DNA of 64,000 bases from Qipengyuania gaetbuli. GTDB lineage: Bacteria; Pseudomonadota; Alphaproteobacteria; Sphingomonadales; Sphingomonadaceae. Every line of letters starts with the position of its first letter. Position 1 is the stretch's first letter. The position numbers and the translations under genes were made by a program. The DNA is taken from positions 2,388,001 to 2,452,000 of the forward strand of contig NZ_JAIUZO010000002.1 of assembly GCF_020171365.1 (NCBI RefSeq), read 5' to 3'. The notes below the pieces were generated by a model. The model was not told where the DNA came from. It did not search any database and saw only the letters and a program-made list of their open reading frames with translations. Below, one piece after another: positions 38,183-47,463 of this stretch.

Positions 38183-39274
38183 GTGACCCGTACCCTCGTT
38201 ACAATTACGCTGCTGCTGGTCAGCACCTTCGCCTTGCTGGGAACCTGCGTTTACCAGCCGGGCGAAAGCGCCTCGCAATTCGGCGACCGTATCAGGCTGC
38301 CGCAGGCGAACCGCTTCAAGGCCCCGCCGCCGCTGGATGACCGGCAAAAGGCGCTGCAGGATCGGCTGGCCGCCATCGGCAAGGCTTTCCCGGGGGAGGT
38401 CGGGATTGCCGTGGTCGAAGTAAGCAGCGGCGCGCGGATGCACTTCGAAGGGCGCAAGCCGTTTCCGCAGCAGAGCGTCAGCAAGCTGTGGGTCGCCATG
38501 ACCGCGCTCGACCTGGTCGACCAGGGGGCGCTCGACCTTGCCGAGCCGGTCAGCATCGAGCGCCGTGATCTCACGCTCTTCCACCAGCCCATCCGCGAAA
38601 TCGTGCGCACGCGCGGACGCTACGACACCGACTATTTCGATCTGTTCGAACGGGCGCTTACCCAAAGCGACAACACTGCGAACGACCGTCTGCTGCGCCG
38701 GGTAGGCGGCCCGACAGCGGTTGACGGTTTCCTGCGGCGCGAGGGGATTACCGGCGTCCAGTTCGGGCCGGACGAACGGACCAAGCAGAGCGCGATCGCG
38801 GGTCTCGAATGGAACCCCTCGTTTTCGATGGGACGCGGCTTCTACGATGCGCGCGACAGCCTGTCGCCCGAGCGGCGCAGGCAGGCCTTCGAGAGATATC
38901 TGGCAGACCCGGTCGACGGCGCCAGCGCCATCGGCATCGCGCAGGCGCTCGCGCGGCTAGCGAAGGGTGACATCCTGTCGCCTGCTTCGACCAGCTTCAT
39001 CCTCGGGACGCTGGAAAGGACGAAGAGCGGCCCCAACCGGCTGAAAGGTGGCACGCCTGCGGGCTGGGTCATGGCGCACAAGACGGGTACGGGGCAGGTC
39101 TTCGACGGCGAGCAGTCGGGCTATAACGATGTGGGTGTGCTCAGGGCGCCGGACGGCTCGCAATATGCGATTGCCGTGATGATCGGGCGCACACGGAGTT
39201 CGTTCTCGAGCCGTTTCGAGATGATGCAGGCCGTGACCCGCGCCGTGGCGGACCATCACCTGTCGCGCAACTAG
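38183..39274 (+). CDS. class A beta-lactamase-like serine hydrolase
   Basis: A 363-residue exported serine hydrolase; a hydrophobic N-terminal segment (about residues 5-22) acts as signal or anchor. The active-site motifs are SVSK (S98, K101), SDN at about 162, and KTG near 305. The ExxLN motif of the omega loop, which supplies the general base in true class A enzymes, was not found in the expected place, so beta-lactam hydrolysis is uncertain and a peptidase or penicillin-binding role is possible. Initiation is at GTG. The stop shares a CTAG with the convergent gene. Confidence 0.8.
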   Translation: MTRTLVTITLLLVSTFALLGTCVYQPGESASQFGDRIRLPQANRFKAPPPLDDRQKALQDRLAAIGKAFPGEVGIAVVEVSSGARMHFEGRKPFPQQSVSKLWVAMTALDLVDQGALDLAEPVSIERRDLTLFHQPIREIVRTRGRYDTDYFDLFERALTQSDNTANDRLLRRVGGPTAVDGFLRREGITGVQFGPDERTKQSAIAGLEWNPSFSMGRGFYDARDSLSPERRRQAFERYLADPVDGASAIGIAQALARLAKGDILSPASTSFILGTLERTKSGPNRLKGGTPAGWVMAHKTGTGQVFDGEQSGYNDVGVLRAPDGSQYAIAVMIGRTRSSFSSRFEMMQAVTRAVADHHLSRN

Positions 39275-39966
39275 CGCCCTGCGGGGACCGGTACCCATTT
39301 CATCACGCCGCCAGCGAGCGGTGTCCAGTGGCCGATCTTCACTCCGGCCTTGGCCAGCGTATCGCCGACCCACTGGTTACAGGTATTGGCCAGCGTATAG
39401 CGTCCGCGCGCGTCGTAATTGCGCGCGCCCTGCTCGAAGCTGTCGTAGCTGAAGCGCTCTTCGCCATGCGGCAGGGCGGGCAGGGCCTTCTCGACCTCGG
39501 CGACGAGCCGCCGGTATTCATCCGGGCGAAGCACCAGCGGACGGTGGTATTCGGACGGCTGCGGCCAGGCGTAATGGCCGACGCGCATCAGCCCGTCGCC
39601 GCCCGAAAAGGCGATGCGCAGCGCCGTGCTGGCCTTGAGGTCGCCCCAGGTGGGCGTGTTGAGGAAGACTTCCTTCTCGCCCCAGCCGATGGCGATATGC
39701 GTGGGTATGCGTCCGTCGTCGCGCGGCTGTCCGGCGGACGGGAAGGTCTCGCGCCAGTCCTTCACCTCGCTCACCACTGGCATGACGATGCCGGTGTGGA
39801 TGCCGTTCGTCTCGATCATCACGACGACGCCTTCATCGGCTTCTGTCCAGTCGGGGTTGCGCGGGATGGAACTGCCTATCCACGCGGCGAGCATGAACAG
39901 GAGGATGATCGCGACCGGCAAGGCCAGTAGGGCTCCGCCGAGCTTCAGGACCCGGCGCGTGGTCAC
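39271..39966 (-). CDS. TIGR02117 (DUF2459) family protein
   Basis: A 231-residue protein of the TIGR02117 family, function unknown. It has an N-terminal membrane anchor (GALLALPVAIILLFMLAAWIG) followed by VVVMIETNGIHTGIVMPV and the ANTCNQWVGDTLAKAGV segment, both family-typical; the conserved cysteine and histidine suggest a hydrolase-like fold. The GTG at 39966 overlaps the prmA stop by four bases and has GGAG at eight bases, so it was preferred to a GTG 24 bases earlier. It is the last gene of the SDR-MBL-prmA run. Confidence 0.85.
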   Translation of the reverse strand: MTTRRVLKLGGALLALPVAIILLFMLAAWIGSSIPRNPDWTEADEGVVVMIETNGIHTGIVMPVVSEVKDWRETFPSAGQPRDDGRIPTHIAIGWGEKEVFLNTPTWGDLKASTALRIAFSGGDGLMRVGHYAWPQPSEYHRPLVLRPDEYRRLVAEVEKALPALPHGEERFSYDSFEQGARNYDARGRYTLANTCNQWVGDTLAKAGVKIGHWTPLAGGVMKWVPVPAGR

Positions 39967-40865
39967 CGGATACGGCTCCGGCGCAGCCACAGGATCGACC
40001 AGTCGCCATTAGTCACGCGCCGCGCGAGGCGGAAGCCCTGCGCACGGTAGGCGCGGCGCACCTCGCGTTCCTGCGTCTGCAGCAGCCCTGCAAGCAGCAG
40101 GCTGCCGCCCGGCGCAACCGCCGGCGCGAAATCGGGTGCGAGTTCGACCAGCGGCCCGGCAAGGATATTGGCGATCAGCAAGTCGTAGGGCGCGCGCGCC
40201 TGCAGCAAGGCATCGTCCATGCCAGGCGCGATGATCATGGTCAGGGCACCCGGGCCGTCGCCCATGGTCACGCCGTTCATGCGCGCATTATCCTCGACCA
40301 CGCACGCGCAGACGGCATCGATGTCGGACGCGGTCGCCTTGGCGTGCGGCCACAGGTGCATGGCGGCAAAGGTCAAGAGGCCGGTGCCCGTGCCGATGTC
40401 GGCATGGTTGCGTACCGTAAGCCCCTCGCGCTTCATCAGGTCGAGCATGGCGAGGCAGGCGGCGGTGGTTTCGTGCTGGCCGGTGCCGAACGCCTGGCTG
40501 GCGGGAATGGCGAAATCGACCATTTCGGGGTCGGCCGGGAAATCAGGCGTGCGTACGTGGAAGCGTCCGGCACGGATCGGCTCCACCCCCTGCTGGCTGA
40601 GCGTCACCCAGTCCTGTTCTGGCAGCTTTTCCGCATCGAGTTCGGGGGCAGCGCCTTCGAACAGCGCGGCAACCGCCTTCCGGTCGGCGGCGTTCGGCTT
40701 GCGTTCGAGCCAGACTTCCAGGATCCAGTCGTCGGGCTTGTCTTCGGCGATCTCGCGGCCCGATACAACGAGTTCGGGCGGGAAATCCCAGGCCTCGTCA
40801 TGCGCGAGGAGGGCAGCCTGCACCACGCGCTTGGGCGCTTCTGCGTACATTCTCCAGGCGGTCAT
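39963..40865 (-). CDS. prmA: ribosomal protein L11 methyltransferase
   Basis: A 300-residue SAM-dependent methyltransferase that modifies L11. The SAM-binding loop is DIGTGTGLLTFA, preceded by the FGTGQHETT segment characteristic of PrmA, and the catalytic-region motif is LLIANILAGPL. The ATG overlaps the stop of the metallo-beta-lactamase gene by four bases, so the two are coupled. The C-terminal end overlaps the next gene the same way. Confidence 0.93.
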   Translation of the reverse strand: MTAWRMYAEAPKRVVQAALLAHDEAWDFPPELVVSGREIAEDKPDDWILEVWLERKPNAADRKAVAALFEGAAPELDAEKLPEQDWVTLSQQGVEPIRAGRFHVRTPDFPADPEMVDFAIPASQAFGTGQHETTAACLAMLDLMKREGLTVRNHADIGTGTGLLTFAAMHLWPHAKATASDIDAVCACVVEDNARMNGVTMGDGPGALTMIIAPGMDDALLQARAPYDLLIANILAGPLVELAPDFAPAVAPGGSLLLAGLLQTQEREVRRAYRAQGFRLARRVTNGDWSILWLRRSRIR

Positions 40866-41776
40866 TTTGCCGCTTCTTCCGCCAGCCGCTTGTCGAGGCG
40901 TTCGCCGATCCGCTCCGGATACCACGCGCAGCCGTCGGCGAGCAGGAGGCCGCTCTCGCCCTTCATCCGCGCCAGCATGTCGCTTGCGCTGGGGTGAGGC
41001 GTCATCAGGATATCGCATTGCGCCTTCGCCAAGCGGTCGAGCCCGGCGCGGAAACTGGCGACGTATTCGGGATGGTCCGAGAAACGGTAACCGTCCGCGC
41101 TGATCGGCGAGAGGCTGTCGGCATAGACCAGCCAGCGGCAGTCGCTGCCTTCGCATTCGCGCCACTGCCAGCTGAGCGCGCCGGGTGTATGGCCCTGGGT
41201 GACGATCGGCTTCAGCTTCTTCGGTCCGACCGGATCGCTCTTGCCGTCTTCGAGGAGGAAGACGAGCGTGCTGAGAGGACGGAACGCGGGGTGGTCCGAT
41301 GCCGCCTGCGGGTCGCCCGCAGAGGGAAGCCCCGAGTGCAGCGTCTTTGTGGCCGCCGGAGAGGAATAGACCGTGGCGCCGGTGGCATACTGGACGCTGG
41401 CAATCCCGCCGACATGGTCGAAATGCTCGTGGCTCAGCGTGATCGTGTCCACGTCCTTCGGGTCGAAGCCCAGCTTCGTTATGTTCGCGAGGACGATTTT
41501 TCCACCTTCCTCGGTCCCGGTGTCGATCAGCGAGTGACCGTCCTTATGCGTGACGAGGATCGCGGAAATCCCGCAGGTGCCGACGTAATAGGTCCCGCCG
41601 TATATGCGAAAGGGCGGGGCGGGCTTGTCCCACTCGTCCCAGTCTTCGCAGGCGTCGAGAAAGGCCTGCTGGTCGGCGGGGATGGCGCGCGGGGAAGGCG
41701 CGTCCGCAATGGTGGGAGCCGCCGCGCAGGCGGCGATGGCCATCAGCGCCGGTGCGAGCAGGAACCTAGCGGACAT
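40862..41776 (-). CDS. subclass B3 metallo-beta-lactamase
   Basis: A 304-residue exported zinc hydrolase. HEHFDH gives H116, H118, D120 and H121; GHTPG gives H196, ADS gives S221, and TPHP gives H261, so both zinc sites of a B3 enzyme are complete. A signal peptide ends IAAC, which may be a lipobox. Chromosomal B3 enzymes have been described from erythrobacters, so carbapenem hydrolysis is plausible but unproven. It overlaps an SDR gene by 11 bases at its start and prmA by four at its end, so it is embedded in an operon with housekeeping genes. Confidence 0.88.
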   Translation of the reverse strand: MSARFLLAPALMAIAACAAAPTIADAPSPRAIPADQQAFLDACEDWDEWDKPAPPFRIYGGTYYVGTCGISAILVTHKDGHSLIDTGTEEGGKIVLANITKLGFDPKDVDTITLSHEHFDHVGGIASVQYATGATVYSSPAATKTLHSGLPSAGDPQAASDHPAFRPLSTLVFLLEDGKSDPVGPKKLKPIVTQGHTPGALSWQWRECEGSDCRWLVYADSLSPISADGYRFSDHPEYVASFRAGLDRLAKAQCDILMTPHPSASDMLARMKGESGLLLADGCAWYPERIGERLDKRLAEEAAK

Positions 41777-42476
41777 AGCTTGCTCCGTTTGCGTCGAGCG
41801 TCGCGCCCGTCATGCTGGGCGGCGCGTCGAGCGCGCAGAATTCGACGATGCGGGCAATTTCTTGGGGTTCGGCTACGCGGCCCAGCGGGATGTCGGCGAG
41901 CAGGCCTGCGCCGCCCCTGCTGGCAAGATAGTCGCCCGCCATCGCCGTGTCGGTGAAGCCGGGCGTAATGGCGAAGCTGAGAATGCCGTTTGCCGCATAT
42001 TGGCGCGCAATGGTCTTGTGCATCGCCAGCATCCCGCCTTTGCTCGCCGCATAGTGCCAGTGGGCAGGCGAATCGCCGCGATGGCCCGCGCGGCTCGCGA
42101 CATGGACGATGCGCCCCGAACACCCGCGTTCGAGCCAGTGCTTCACCGCGAACCGGCTGAGCTGGGCGGAAGCGGTGAGGTTGATCCGCATGGTGTCCTC
42201 CCACCCGTCGAGCCATTCGATGTCCGAGGCTTCGATCGGGTTGGGGGCGAAGAGGCCGGCGTTGTTGACCAGCACGTCGATCTCGCCGCCTGCCTGGTCG
42301 AGCGCGGCCTGCCACAATTCCTGCGGCGCGCCGGGGTCGCGGAAGTCCGCAGCCAGGGTTCCGAAACCGCCTGCCGAAGTGGCCTGGCCGATCACCTTGG
42401 CCCCGCGCGCTTCGAGTGCTTCTCGCGAGGCGGCGCCGATCCCGCGGGACGCGCCGGTAAGGAGGATGCATGTCAT
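41766..42476 (-). CDS. SDR family oxidoreductase
   Basis: A 236-residue short-chain dehydrogenase/reductase. It has TGASRGIG at the cofactor site, NNAG and a YAASK catalytic pair, with a preceding SRAG serine. The substrate cannot be deduced. It is the first gene of the minus-strand run with the metallo-beta-lactamase, and its 3' end overlaps that gene's start by 11 bases. It is divergent from sdhC across about 110 bases that should contain promoters for both. Confidence 0.9.
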   Translation of the reverse strand: MTCILLTGASRGIGAASREALEARGAKVIGQATSAGGFGTLAADFRDPGAPQELWQAALDQAGGEIDVLVNNAGLFAPNPIEASDIEWLDGWEDTMRINLTASAQLSRFAVKHWLERGCSGRIVHVASRAGHRGDSPAHWHYAASKGGMLAMHKTIARQYAANGILSFAITPGFTDTAMAGDYLASRGGAGLLADIPLGRVAEPQEIARIVEFCALDAPPSMTGATLDANGASYVR

Positions 42477-42587
42477 GCATCACGCTATTCGAAAATTTGC
42501 GCCTTTTGTCGAGGCCGGATGCCTTGCACTGCCTCAGCAGTTCGCTAAGGAGACGGCACAAATCCACCGCTACGGAATTTATCAGGC

Positions 42588-42968
42588 ATGGCAAACCGCC
42601 CGCTCTCACCGCACCTGCAGATCTGGAAATGGGGCCCGCACATGGCGGTATCCATCCTGCACCGCGTCACCGGCGACGGCATGGCGCTGGTCGGTCTTGC
42701 CGTTCTCCTGTGGTGGCTGGGCGCGATGGCCGGGGGCGAGGAAAGCTATGCGACCTTCGCTGAAGTCATGGGTTCGCCTCTGGGCATGGTGGTGCTGGTC
42801 GGCCTGTCCTGGGCCTTCTTCACCCACATGATGAGCGGGCTGAGGCATTTCGTGCTCGATATCGGTGCGGGTTACGAACTCGACACCAACAAGTTCTGGT
42901 CGGTGGCAGCGCCGATCATCGCCATTCTCCTCACCGCCCTTTTCTGGGCCGTGATCCTTCTCAAGTGA
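42588..42968 (+). CDS. sdhC: succinate dehydrogenase cytochrome b556 subunit
   Basis: A 126-residue membrane anchor of complex II. It opens with RPLSPHLQIWKW and has SILHRVTG in the first helix, the quinone-site and heme-binding region; HMMSGLRHFVLDIG in the second helix contains the heme-ligand histidine. Three membrane segments are visible. It precedes sdhD by nine bases. Confidence 0.94.
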   Translation: MANRPLSPHLQIWKWGPHMAVSILHRVTGDGMALVGLAVLLWWLGAMAGGEESYATFAEVMGSPLGMVVLVGLSWAFFTHMMSGLRHFVLDIGAGYELDTNKFWSVAAPIIAILLTALFWAVILLK

Positions 42969-42977
42969 GCTTTATCC

Positions 42978-43364
42978 ATGGGTAACGGAACCTCCATCGG
43001 ACGCGTCCGCGGGCTCGGCTCGGCGCATGAAGGCGCGCATCACTGGCTGGTGCAGCGCTTCACCGCGATCGGCAATCTCGTGCTGATGCTCTTCCTCGTC
43101 GGCAGCCTCGCGATGCTGCCCGCCTACGATTACGCCACCATGACCGGCTGGGCGTCGCAGACGCTGCCCGCGACGGCGCTGGCGCTGCTGATCGTCAGCG
43201 TGTTCTGGCATGCGCGCCTCGGCCTGCAGGTGCTGATCGAGGATTACGTCCATGACGCCGGCACCAAGTTCGGCGTTCTCACCCTTCTCAACCTTGCAAC
43301 CATCGGCGGCGCGGCCTTCGGCATCGTTTCGATCGCCCGCCTTGCCCTTGGAGGAGCCGCCTGA
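42978..43364 (+). CDS. sdhD: succinate dehydrogenase membrane anchor subunit
   Basis: A 128-residue anchor protein with three hydrophobic segments. [15 protein letters not shown] opens the first helix and [18 protein letters not shown] contains the histidine and aspartate/tyrosine of the heme/quinone region. The stop overlaps the sdhA start by one base (TGATG). Confidence 0.93.
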   Translation: MGNGTSIGRVRGLGSAHEGAHHWLVQRFTAIGNLVLMLFLVGSLAMLPAYDYATMTGWASQTLPATALALLIVSVFWHARLGLQVLIEDYVHDAGTKFGVLTLLNLATIGGAAFGIVSIARLALGGAA

Positions 43365-45205
43365 TGGCCCGCACCCAGACTTTCGAAATCGGCGGTCGCA
43401 GCTACCCCATCGTCGACCACACCTATGACACCGTCGTCGTCGGCGCCGGCGGCTCGGGCCTGCGCGCGACCATGGGCAGCGCCGAAGCCGGCCTGCGCAC
43501 GGCCTGCATCACCAAGGTATTCCCGACCCGTTCGCACACCGTCGCCGCGCAGGGCGGTATCGCCGCCTCGCTCGGCAACAACACGCCCGACCACTGGTCG
43601 TGGCACATGTACGATACGGTCAAGGGTTCCGACTGGCTCGGCGACCAGGACGCGATCGAATACATGGTCCGCGAAGCCCCGCAGGCGGTCTACGAGCTGG
43701 AGCACGCAGGCGTGCCCTTCAGCCGCAATGCCGACGGCACGATCTACCAGCGCCCCTTCGGCGGTCACATGCAGAACATGGGCGAAGGCCCGCCGGTGCA
43801 GCGCACCTGCGCAGCGGCCGACCGTACCGGCCACGCCATGCTGCACGCGCTCTACCAGCAGAGCCTGAAGTACGACGCGGACTTCTTCATCGAATATTTC
43901 GCGCTCGACCTGATCATGGAAGACGGCCCGCACGGCAAGGTTTGCCGCGGCGTCATCGCCATGTGCCTCGACGACGGTACGATCCACCGCTTCCGCAGCC
44001 ATGCCGTCGTGCTGGCGACGGGCGGCTATGGCCGCTGCTATTACACCGCAACCTCGGCCCATACCTGCACCGGCGACGGTGGCGGCATGGTGCTGCGCGC
44101 GGGCCTGCCGCTGCAGGACATGGAGTTCGTGCAGTTCCACCCGACCGGCATTTACGGTGCGGGCGTGCTCATCACCGAGGGTGCGCGCGGCGAAGGCGGC
44201 TACCTCACCAATTCCGAGGGCGAGCGGTTCATGGAACGCTATGCCCCTAGCGCCAAGGACCTCGCATCACGCGACGTCGTGTCGCGTTCGATGGCGCTGG
44301 AAATGCGCGAGGGGCGCGGCGTCGGGCCGGATGGCGACCACATCTACCTGCACCTCGACCACATCGATCCCAAGGTGCTGGGCGAGCGCCTGCCGGGCAT
44401 CACCGAAAGCGGCAAGATCTTTGCCGGTGTCGACCTGACCAAGCAGCCGCTGCCGGTCACGCCGACGGTCCATTACAACATGGGCGGCATCCCCTGTAAC
44501 TATCACGGCGAAGTGATGGCGGGCGATCCGAACGATCCGGAAAAGATCGTCCCCGGCCTGTTCGCCGTGGGCGAAGCGGCCTGCGTGTCGGTCCATGGCG
44601 CAAACCGCCTCGGCTCGAACTCGCTGATCGACCTCGTGGTCTTCGGCCGCGCGACCGGCCATCGCCTCAAGGAAATCGTCAAGCCCGGCCAGAGCCATGA
44701 CGAGCTTCCGGCCGATAGTGCCGACCTGTCGCTGACCCGTCTCGACCACTTCCGCTATGCCGATGGCGGCACGCCGACGGCGGCCCTGCGCGCCGAAATG
44801 CAGAAGGGCATGCAGAAGCACGCCGCGGTGTTCCGCGACAGCAAGCTGCTGTCCGAAGGCGTCGAACTGCTCAAGGATGTGAACAAGCGCATGGCGGACG
44901 TGAAGGTCCACGACCGTTCGCTGATCTGGAACAGCGACCTCATCGAGACGCTGGAACTCGACAACCTCATGGCGCAGGCCAACGTCACCATCGCTTCGGC
45001 CGAAAACCGCAAGGAAAGCCGCGGCGCCCACGCACACGAGGACTTCCCCGAGCGTGACGATGCCAACTGGATGAAGCACACGATCGCGTGGTTCGACGGT
45101 TGGGGCGGAAACGGCGGCGGCGTGAAGATCGGCTACCGCCCGGTGCACGAATACACGCTCACCGACGATGTCGAGTACATCAAGCCGAAGAAGCGCGTTT
45201 ACTGA
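43364..45205 (+). CDS. sdhA: succinate dehydrogenase flavoprotein subunit
   Basis: The 613-residue FAD subunit that oxidises succinate in the TCA cycle. GAGGSGLRA binds [14 protein letters not shown] has the histidine that carries covalent FAD, and [21 protein letters not shown] is the substrate region. The C-terminus ([11 protein letters not shown]) is intact. In most proteobacteria sdhB follows directly, but here a hairpin and an unrelated gene follow, and no iron-sulfur subunit is encoded in the window. Confidence 0.97.
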   Translation: MARTQTFEIGGRSYPIVDHTYDTVVVGAGGSGLRATMGSAEAGLRTACITKVFPTRSHTVAAQGGIAASLGNNTPDHWSWHMYDTVKGSDWLGDQDAIEYMVREAPQAVYELEHAGVPFSRNADGTIYQRPFGGHMQNMGEGPPVQRTCAAADRTGHAMLHALYQQSLKYDADFFIEYFALDLIMEDGPHGKVCRGVIAMCLDDGTIHRFRSHAVVLATGGYGRCYYTATSAHTCTGDGGGMVLRAGLPLQDMEFVQFHPTGIYGAGVLITEGARGEGGYLTNSEGERFMERYAPSAKDLASRDVVSRSMALEMREGRGVGPDGDHIYLHLDHIDPKVLGERLPGITESGKIFAGVDLTKQPLPVTPTVHYNMGGIPCNYHGEVMAGDPNDPEKIVPGLFAVGEAACVSVHGANRLGSNSLIDLVVFGRATGHRLKEIVKPGQSHDELPADSADLSLTRLDHFRYADGGTPTAALRAEMQKGMQKHAAVFRDSKLLSEGVELLKDVNKRMADVKVHDRSLIWNSDLIETLELDNLMAQANVTIASAENRKESRGAHAHEDFPERDDANWMKHTIAWFDGWGGNGGGVKIGYRPVHEYTLTDDVEYIKPKKRVY

Positions 45206-45211
45206 CTTGCT

Positions 45212-45258
45212 ACTCCGCCGCTCCTACTGTCTGTTCCGACAGGCAGTAGCGGCGGAGT
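45212..45258 (+). promoter_or_regulatory. long hairpin between sdhA and the next gene
   Basis: Bases 45212-45221 pair with 45249-45258 (10 bp), then after a three-base bulge 45225-45233 pair with 45240-45248 (9 bp, one G-T), leaving a six-base loop. The 3' arm contains the GGAG of the gene starting at 45264. No T-run follows. It may end the sdh transcript or limit translation of the next gene. Confidence 0.55.
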
Positions 45259-45263
45259 GCTCC

Positions 45264-45791
45264 ATGACAATCGAACGCAGGCCGGACGGAGCTTTGGTCT
45301 TCTTCATGCACGTCCCGCTGTGGACGAGCCTCGTGGTCCTTGCGATGTGCCTGGGGTTCGGCTGCGTCTTTGCCTACGGCCTCTTCTTCGAGGACACGAC
45401 TTCGGTGCGGTATCGAGGCATCGACGCGGGCTTTTCGCTCGATCCGTGGGTCTGGAAAGCTCTTTTCCTCGTGGGAACGCTCGGCATGCTGGCCCCGGCG
45501 GTCGTTATCACGCTTGGCCTGCTGCGCGGAGGCAAGCCGCATGTCCGTATGGACGAGCGAAGGCTGACGCTCGGCGGCCGCCCGATCGCCAGTGATGCCT
45601 CGGTCCGTTGGGACGATATCGCGAGCACCGAACGCTACCGCATACAGCATGCTGCGGCGATCAAGGTAAGGGCCAGGCAAGGGAAGAACATCCATCTGAG
45701 CGCACATACCTTTCCGGTGAAAGGCGAATTCGAGACGCTCTGCCACGAAATCGAGACGAGAGTCGGGCGCCTCGGCCGGGTGCAGGATTGA
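45264..45791 (+). CDS. hypothetical protein with two membrane segments
   Basis: A 175-residue protein. Two hydrophobic helices (LWTSLVVLAMCLGFGCVFAYGLFF and ALFLVGTLGMLAPAVVITLGLL) are separated by a short periplasmic loop; the last 80 residues are a soluble, probably cytoplasmic, beta-rich domain (VRMDERRLTLGGRPI...VRWDDIASTERY), resembling PH-like domains of small membrane proteins. No family is assigned. Its GGAG lies inside a hairpin that follows sdhA. Confidence 0.6.
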   Translation: MTIERRPDGALVFFMHVPLWTSLVVLAMCLGFGCVFAYGLFFEDTTSVRYRGIDAGFSLDPWVWKALFLVGTLGMLAPAVVITLGLLRGGKPHVRMDERRLTLGGRPIASDASVRWDDIASTERYRIQHAAAIKVRARQGKNIHLSAHTFPVKGEFETLCHEIETRVGRLGRVQD

Positions 45792-45796
45792 GGACA

Positions 45797-46678
45797 GTGA
45801 TCTCAAGATTTCCGGGAGGAAGGTCGGCTTCCTTCCTCGCCATGCTCCTCGTGGCAGGTTGCGCGGCTGCGCCAGTGCCTCCGCCGGAGACGGTCGGCGC
45901 GGAGCCGTTCTATGCGAAATATGTCGATGCGCGGGGTATCCCGATCCTGTCTTCCGGGCGCGTTTCCGATGCGGCATTGGTCGCCGCCCGAGACATGGCG
46001 CGGGACATGCTTTCGCACCGGCCCGAGCTGGCCGAATGGCTGGCCGCGAACGACTACCGCGTTGCGATCATCGCGCAGGACGAGGCGCTGCTCGACCTGC
46101 CCGACAAGGCGCACTGGACCAAGCCGGCGCGCGACGATCCGCGGCTGACCCGCTGCGAACTCAAGCATTATGACACGCGCATCGGGGCAAAGAGCGATCG
46201 GCAGTATTGGAACGAACGTGCGCGCGGCATCGGCGGTGAACGTACGGTGGGTTCGGAAGAGGACGTGCTCGGCCTGCCGAGCTCGCGCTATTACGGCGAG
46301 ACGATCTTCGTCCACGAAATGGCGCACAACGTCCTGTTCGCGATCGAGGCGGTCGATCCGGCGCTCTACCGCGAGATCGAGGCAGCCTACGCCAATGCGC
46401 TCGCAAGCGACCTCTGGCTGAATGAATACGCCACCACCACCATCCAGGAATACTGGGCGGAGGGGACGCAGGTCTGGTTCAATTCGAACCGGCTGGTGGT
46501 GGTCGACGGACGCCGTATCCTGAACCACCCCGATCTCGAGGTCTACGACCCGCGGCTCTACGCCGCTCTCGCGCGCGCCTATGGCTCAAGCCATCGCCTC
46601 AAGTCCGATCCCTTCGCGATGAGCGCGGCCCGCGTTCCGCCCGGGCCGATCCCGGAGAATACCGCCGAGGTCTGCTAG
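45797..46678 (+). CDS. HExxH lipoprotein, probable zinc metallopeptidase
   Basis: A 293-residue exported protein, start at GTG assumed; the signal peptide ends LVAGC. The zinc motif is HEMAH in IFVHEMAHNVLFAIE, and a second acidic cluster, QEYWAEGTQVW, about 40 residues later could supply the third ligand. The family is not recognised. Being a lipoprotein, it should act in the periplasm or outer membrane. It lies directly after the two-helix membrane protein and shares a CTAG at its 3' end with the convergent cyclophilin gene. Confidence 0.65.
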   Translation: MISRFPGGRSASFLAMLLVAGCAAAPVPPPETVGAEPFYAKYVDARGIPILSSGRVSDAALVAARDMARDMLSHRPELAEWLAANDYRVAIIAQDEALLDLPDKAHWTKPARDDPRLTRCELKHYDTRIGAKSDRQYWNERARGIGGERTVGSEEDVLGLPSSRYYGETIFVHEMAHNVLFAIEAVDPALYREIEAAYANALASDLWLNEYATTTIQEYWAEGTQVWFNSNRLVVVDGRRILNHPDLEVYDPRLYAALARAYGSSHRLKSDPFAMSAARVPPGPIPENTAEVC

Positions 46679-47316
46679 TCGCTGGCGGCGGGATCCAGCC
46701 GGCGCGCCTCGACGATTTTCACTGGCTGCGCCAGCATCTGGCCCTTCATCCAGCCTTCGCCCTTGTCGGGATCGGTCGGCATGGCATGGATGGCCTGCAC
46801 TACCTCCATGCCATCCGTGACGTAGCCGAAAACGGCATAGCCGTTGCGCCAGACCGGGTCTTCCGACTTGGGATCGGCGTCCATTCCGGTCGAATCCTGC
46901 AGGAAGATCGAGAAATCGCCATTGGCCGTGCCGGGCTCGCCCATCGCCATCGACAGCGCGCCCTTGGTGTGGCTGAGGCCGGTCAACGTGGTCGGCTCGT
47001 GCGGAATACCGGGCAGGACACGGTCCGGATCCCACTGCGTGCCGCCCTGGATCAACCCGTTGGGCTGGTCGCCCCAGTCGAGTTTCATCGCGCGGTAGAA
47101 CACCGTGCCGTCGAACCTGTCCTCGTCGACATAGCGAAGGAAATTGCCGGCAGTGATGGGCGCGCGTTCGGTCTCGAGTGCCACCGTGATGTCGCCTGCA
47201 GTGGTTTCGAGGACCACCATGGTGCGTGCCGGCTCAGCAGGCGGGGGCGCTGCTTCCTCCTGCGCCGAAAGCGGCGTGGCAAGGAGGGCGAGGGCGGCGG
47301 CGAGGATTCTGCTCAT
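46675..47316 (-). CDS. periplasmic peptidyl-prolyl cis-trans isomerase (cyclophilin)
   Basis: A 213-residue cyclophilin with a signal peptide (MSRILAAALALLATPLSAQ), so it folds proteins in the periplasm. Core motifs are FDGTVFYRAM, LIQGGT, GALSMAM and GDFSIFLQD, with NGYAVFGYVTDGMEVV near the end. The FHR motif reads FYR, which may lower catalytic efficiency. It is divergent from blaI with about 215 bases between. Confidence 0.9.
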   Translation of the reverse strand: MSRILAAALALLATPLSAQEEAAPPPAEPARTMVVLETTAGDITVALETERAPITAGNFLRYVDEDRFDGTVFYRAMKLDWGDQPNGLIQGGTQWDPDRVLPGIPHEPTTLTGLSHTKGALSMAMGEPGTANGDFSIFLQDSTGMDADPKSEDPVWRNGYAVFGYVTDGMEVVQAIHAMPTDPDKGEGWMKGQMLAQPVKIVEARRLDPAASD

Positions 47317-47463
47317 GACGGGGAGACTATCCCAAGATCACGCGGTTTCAACCTTCCTCGCCCGCCCTGTCGTTGGTCGAGAATACGTGTCCTCACGGCG
47401 AATTCGGATTGCTCGCCGGACTCCCATCGTCTGCCCTGCGATCGGGTAGGGTTCGCATTTTCT

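Noticed and set aside
38183..39274. Calling this gene a true class A beta-lactamase
   Set aside because: SxxK, SDN and KTG are present but the omega-loop ExxLN was not found, so only a serine hydrolase call is supported.
42477..42587. BlaI-type operator upstream of the SDR/metallo-beta-lactamase run
   Set aside because: No TACA-NN-(T/C)GTA dyad was found in the divergent gap.
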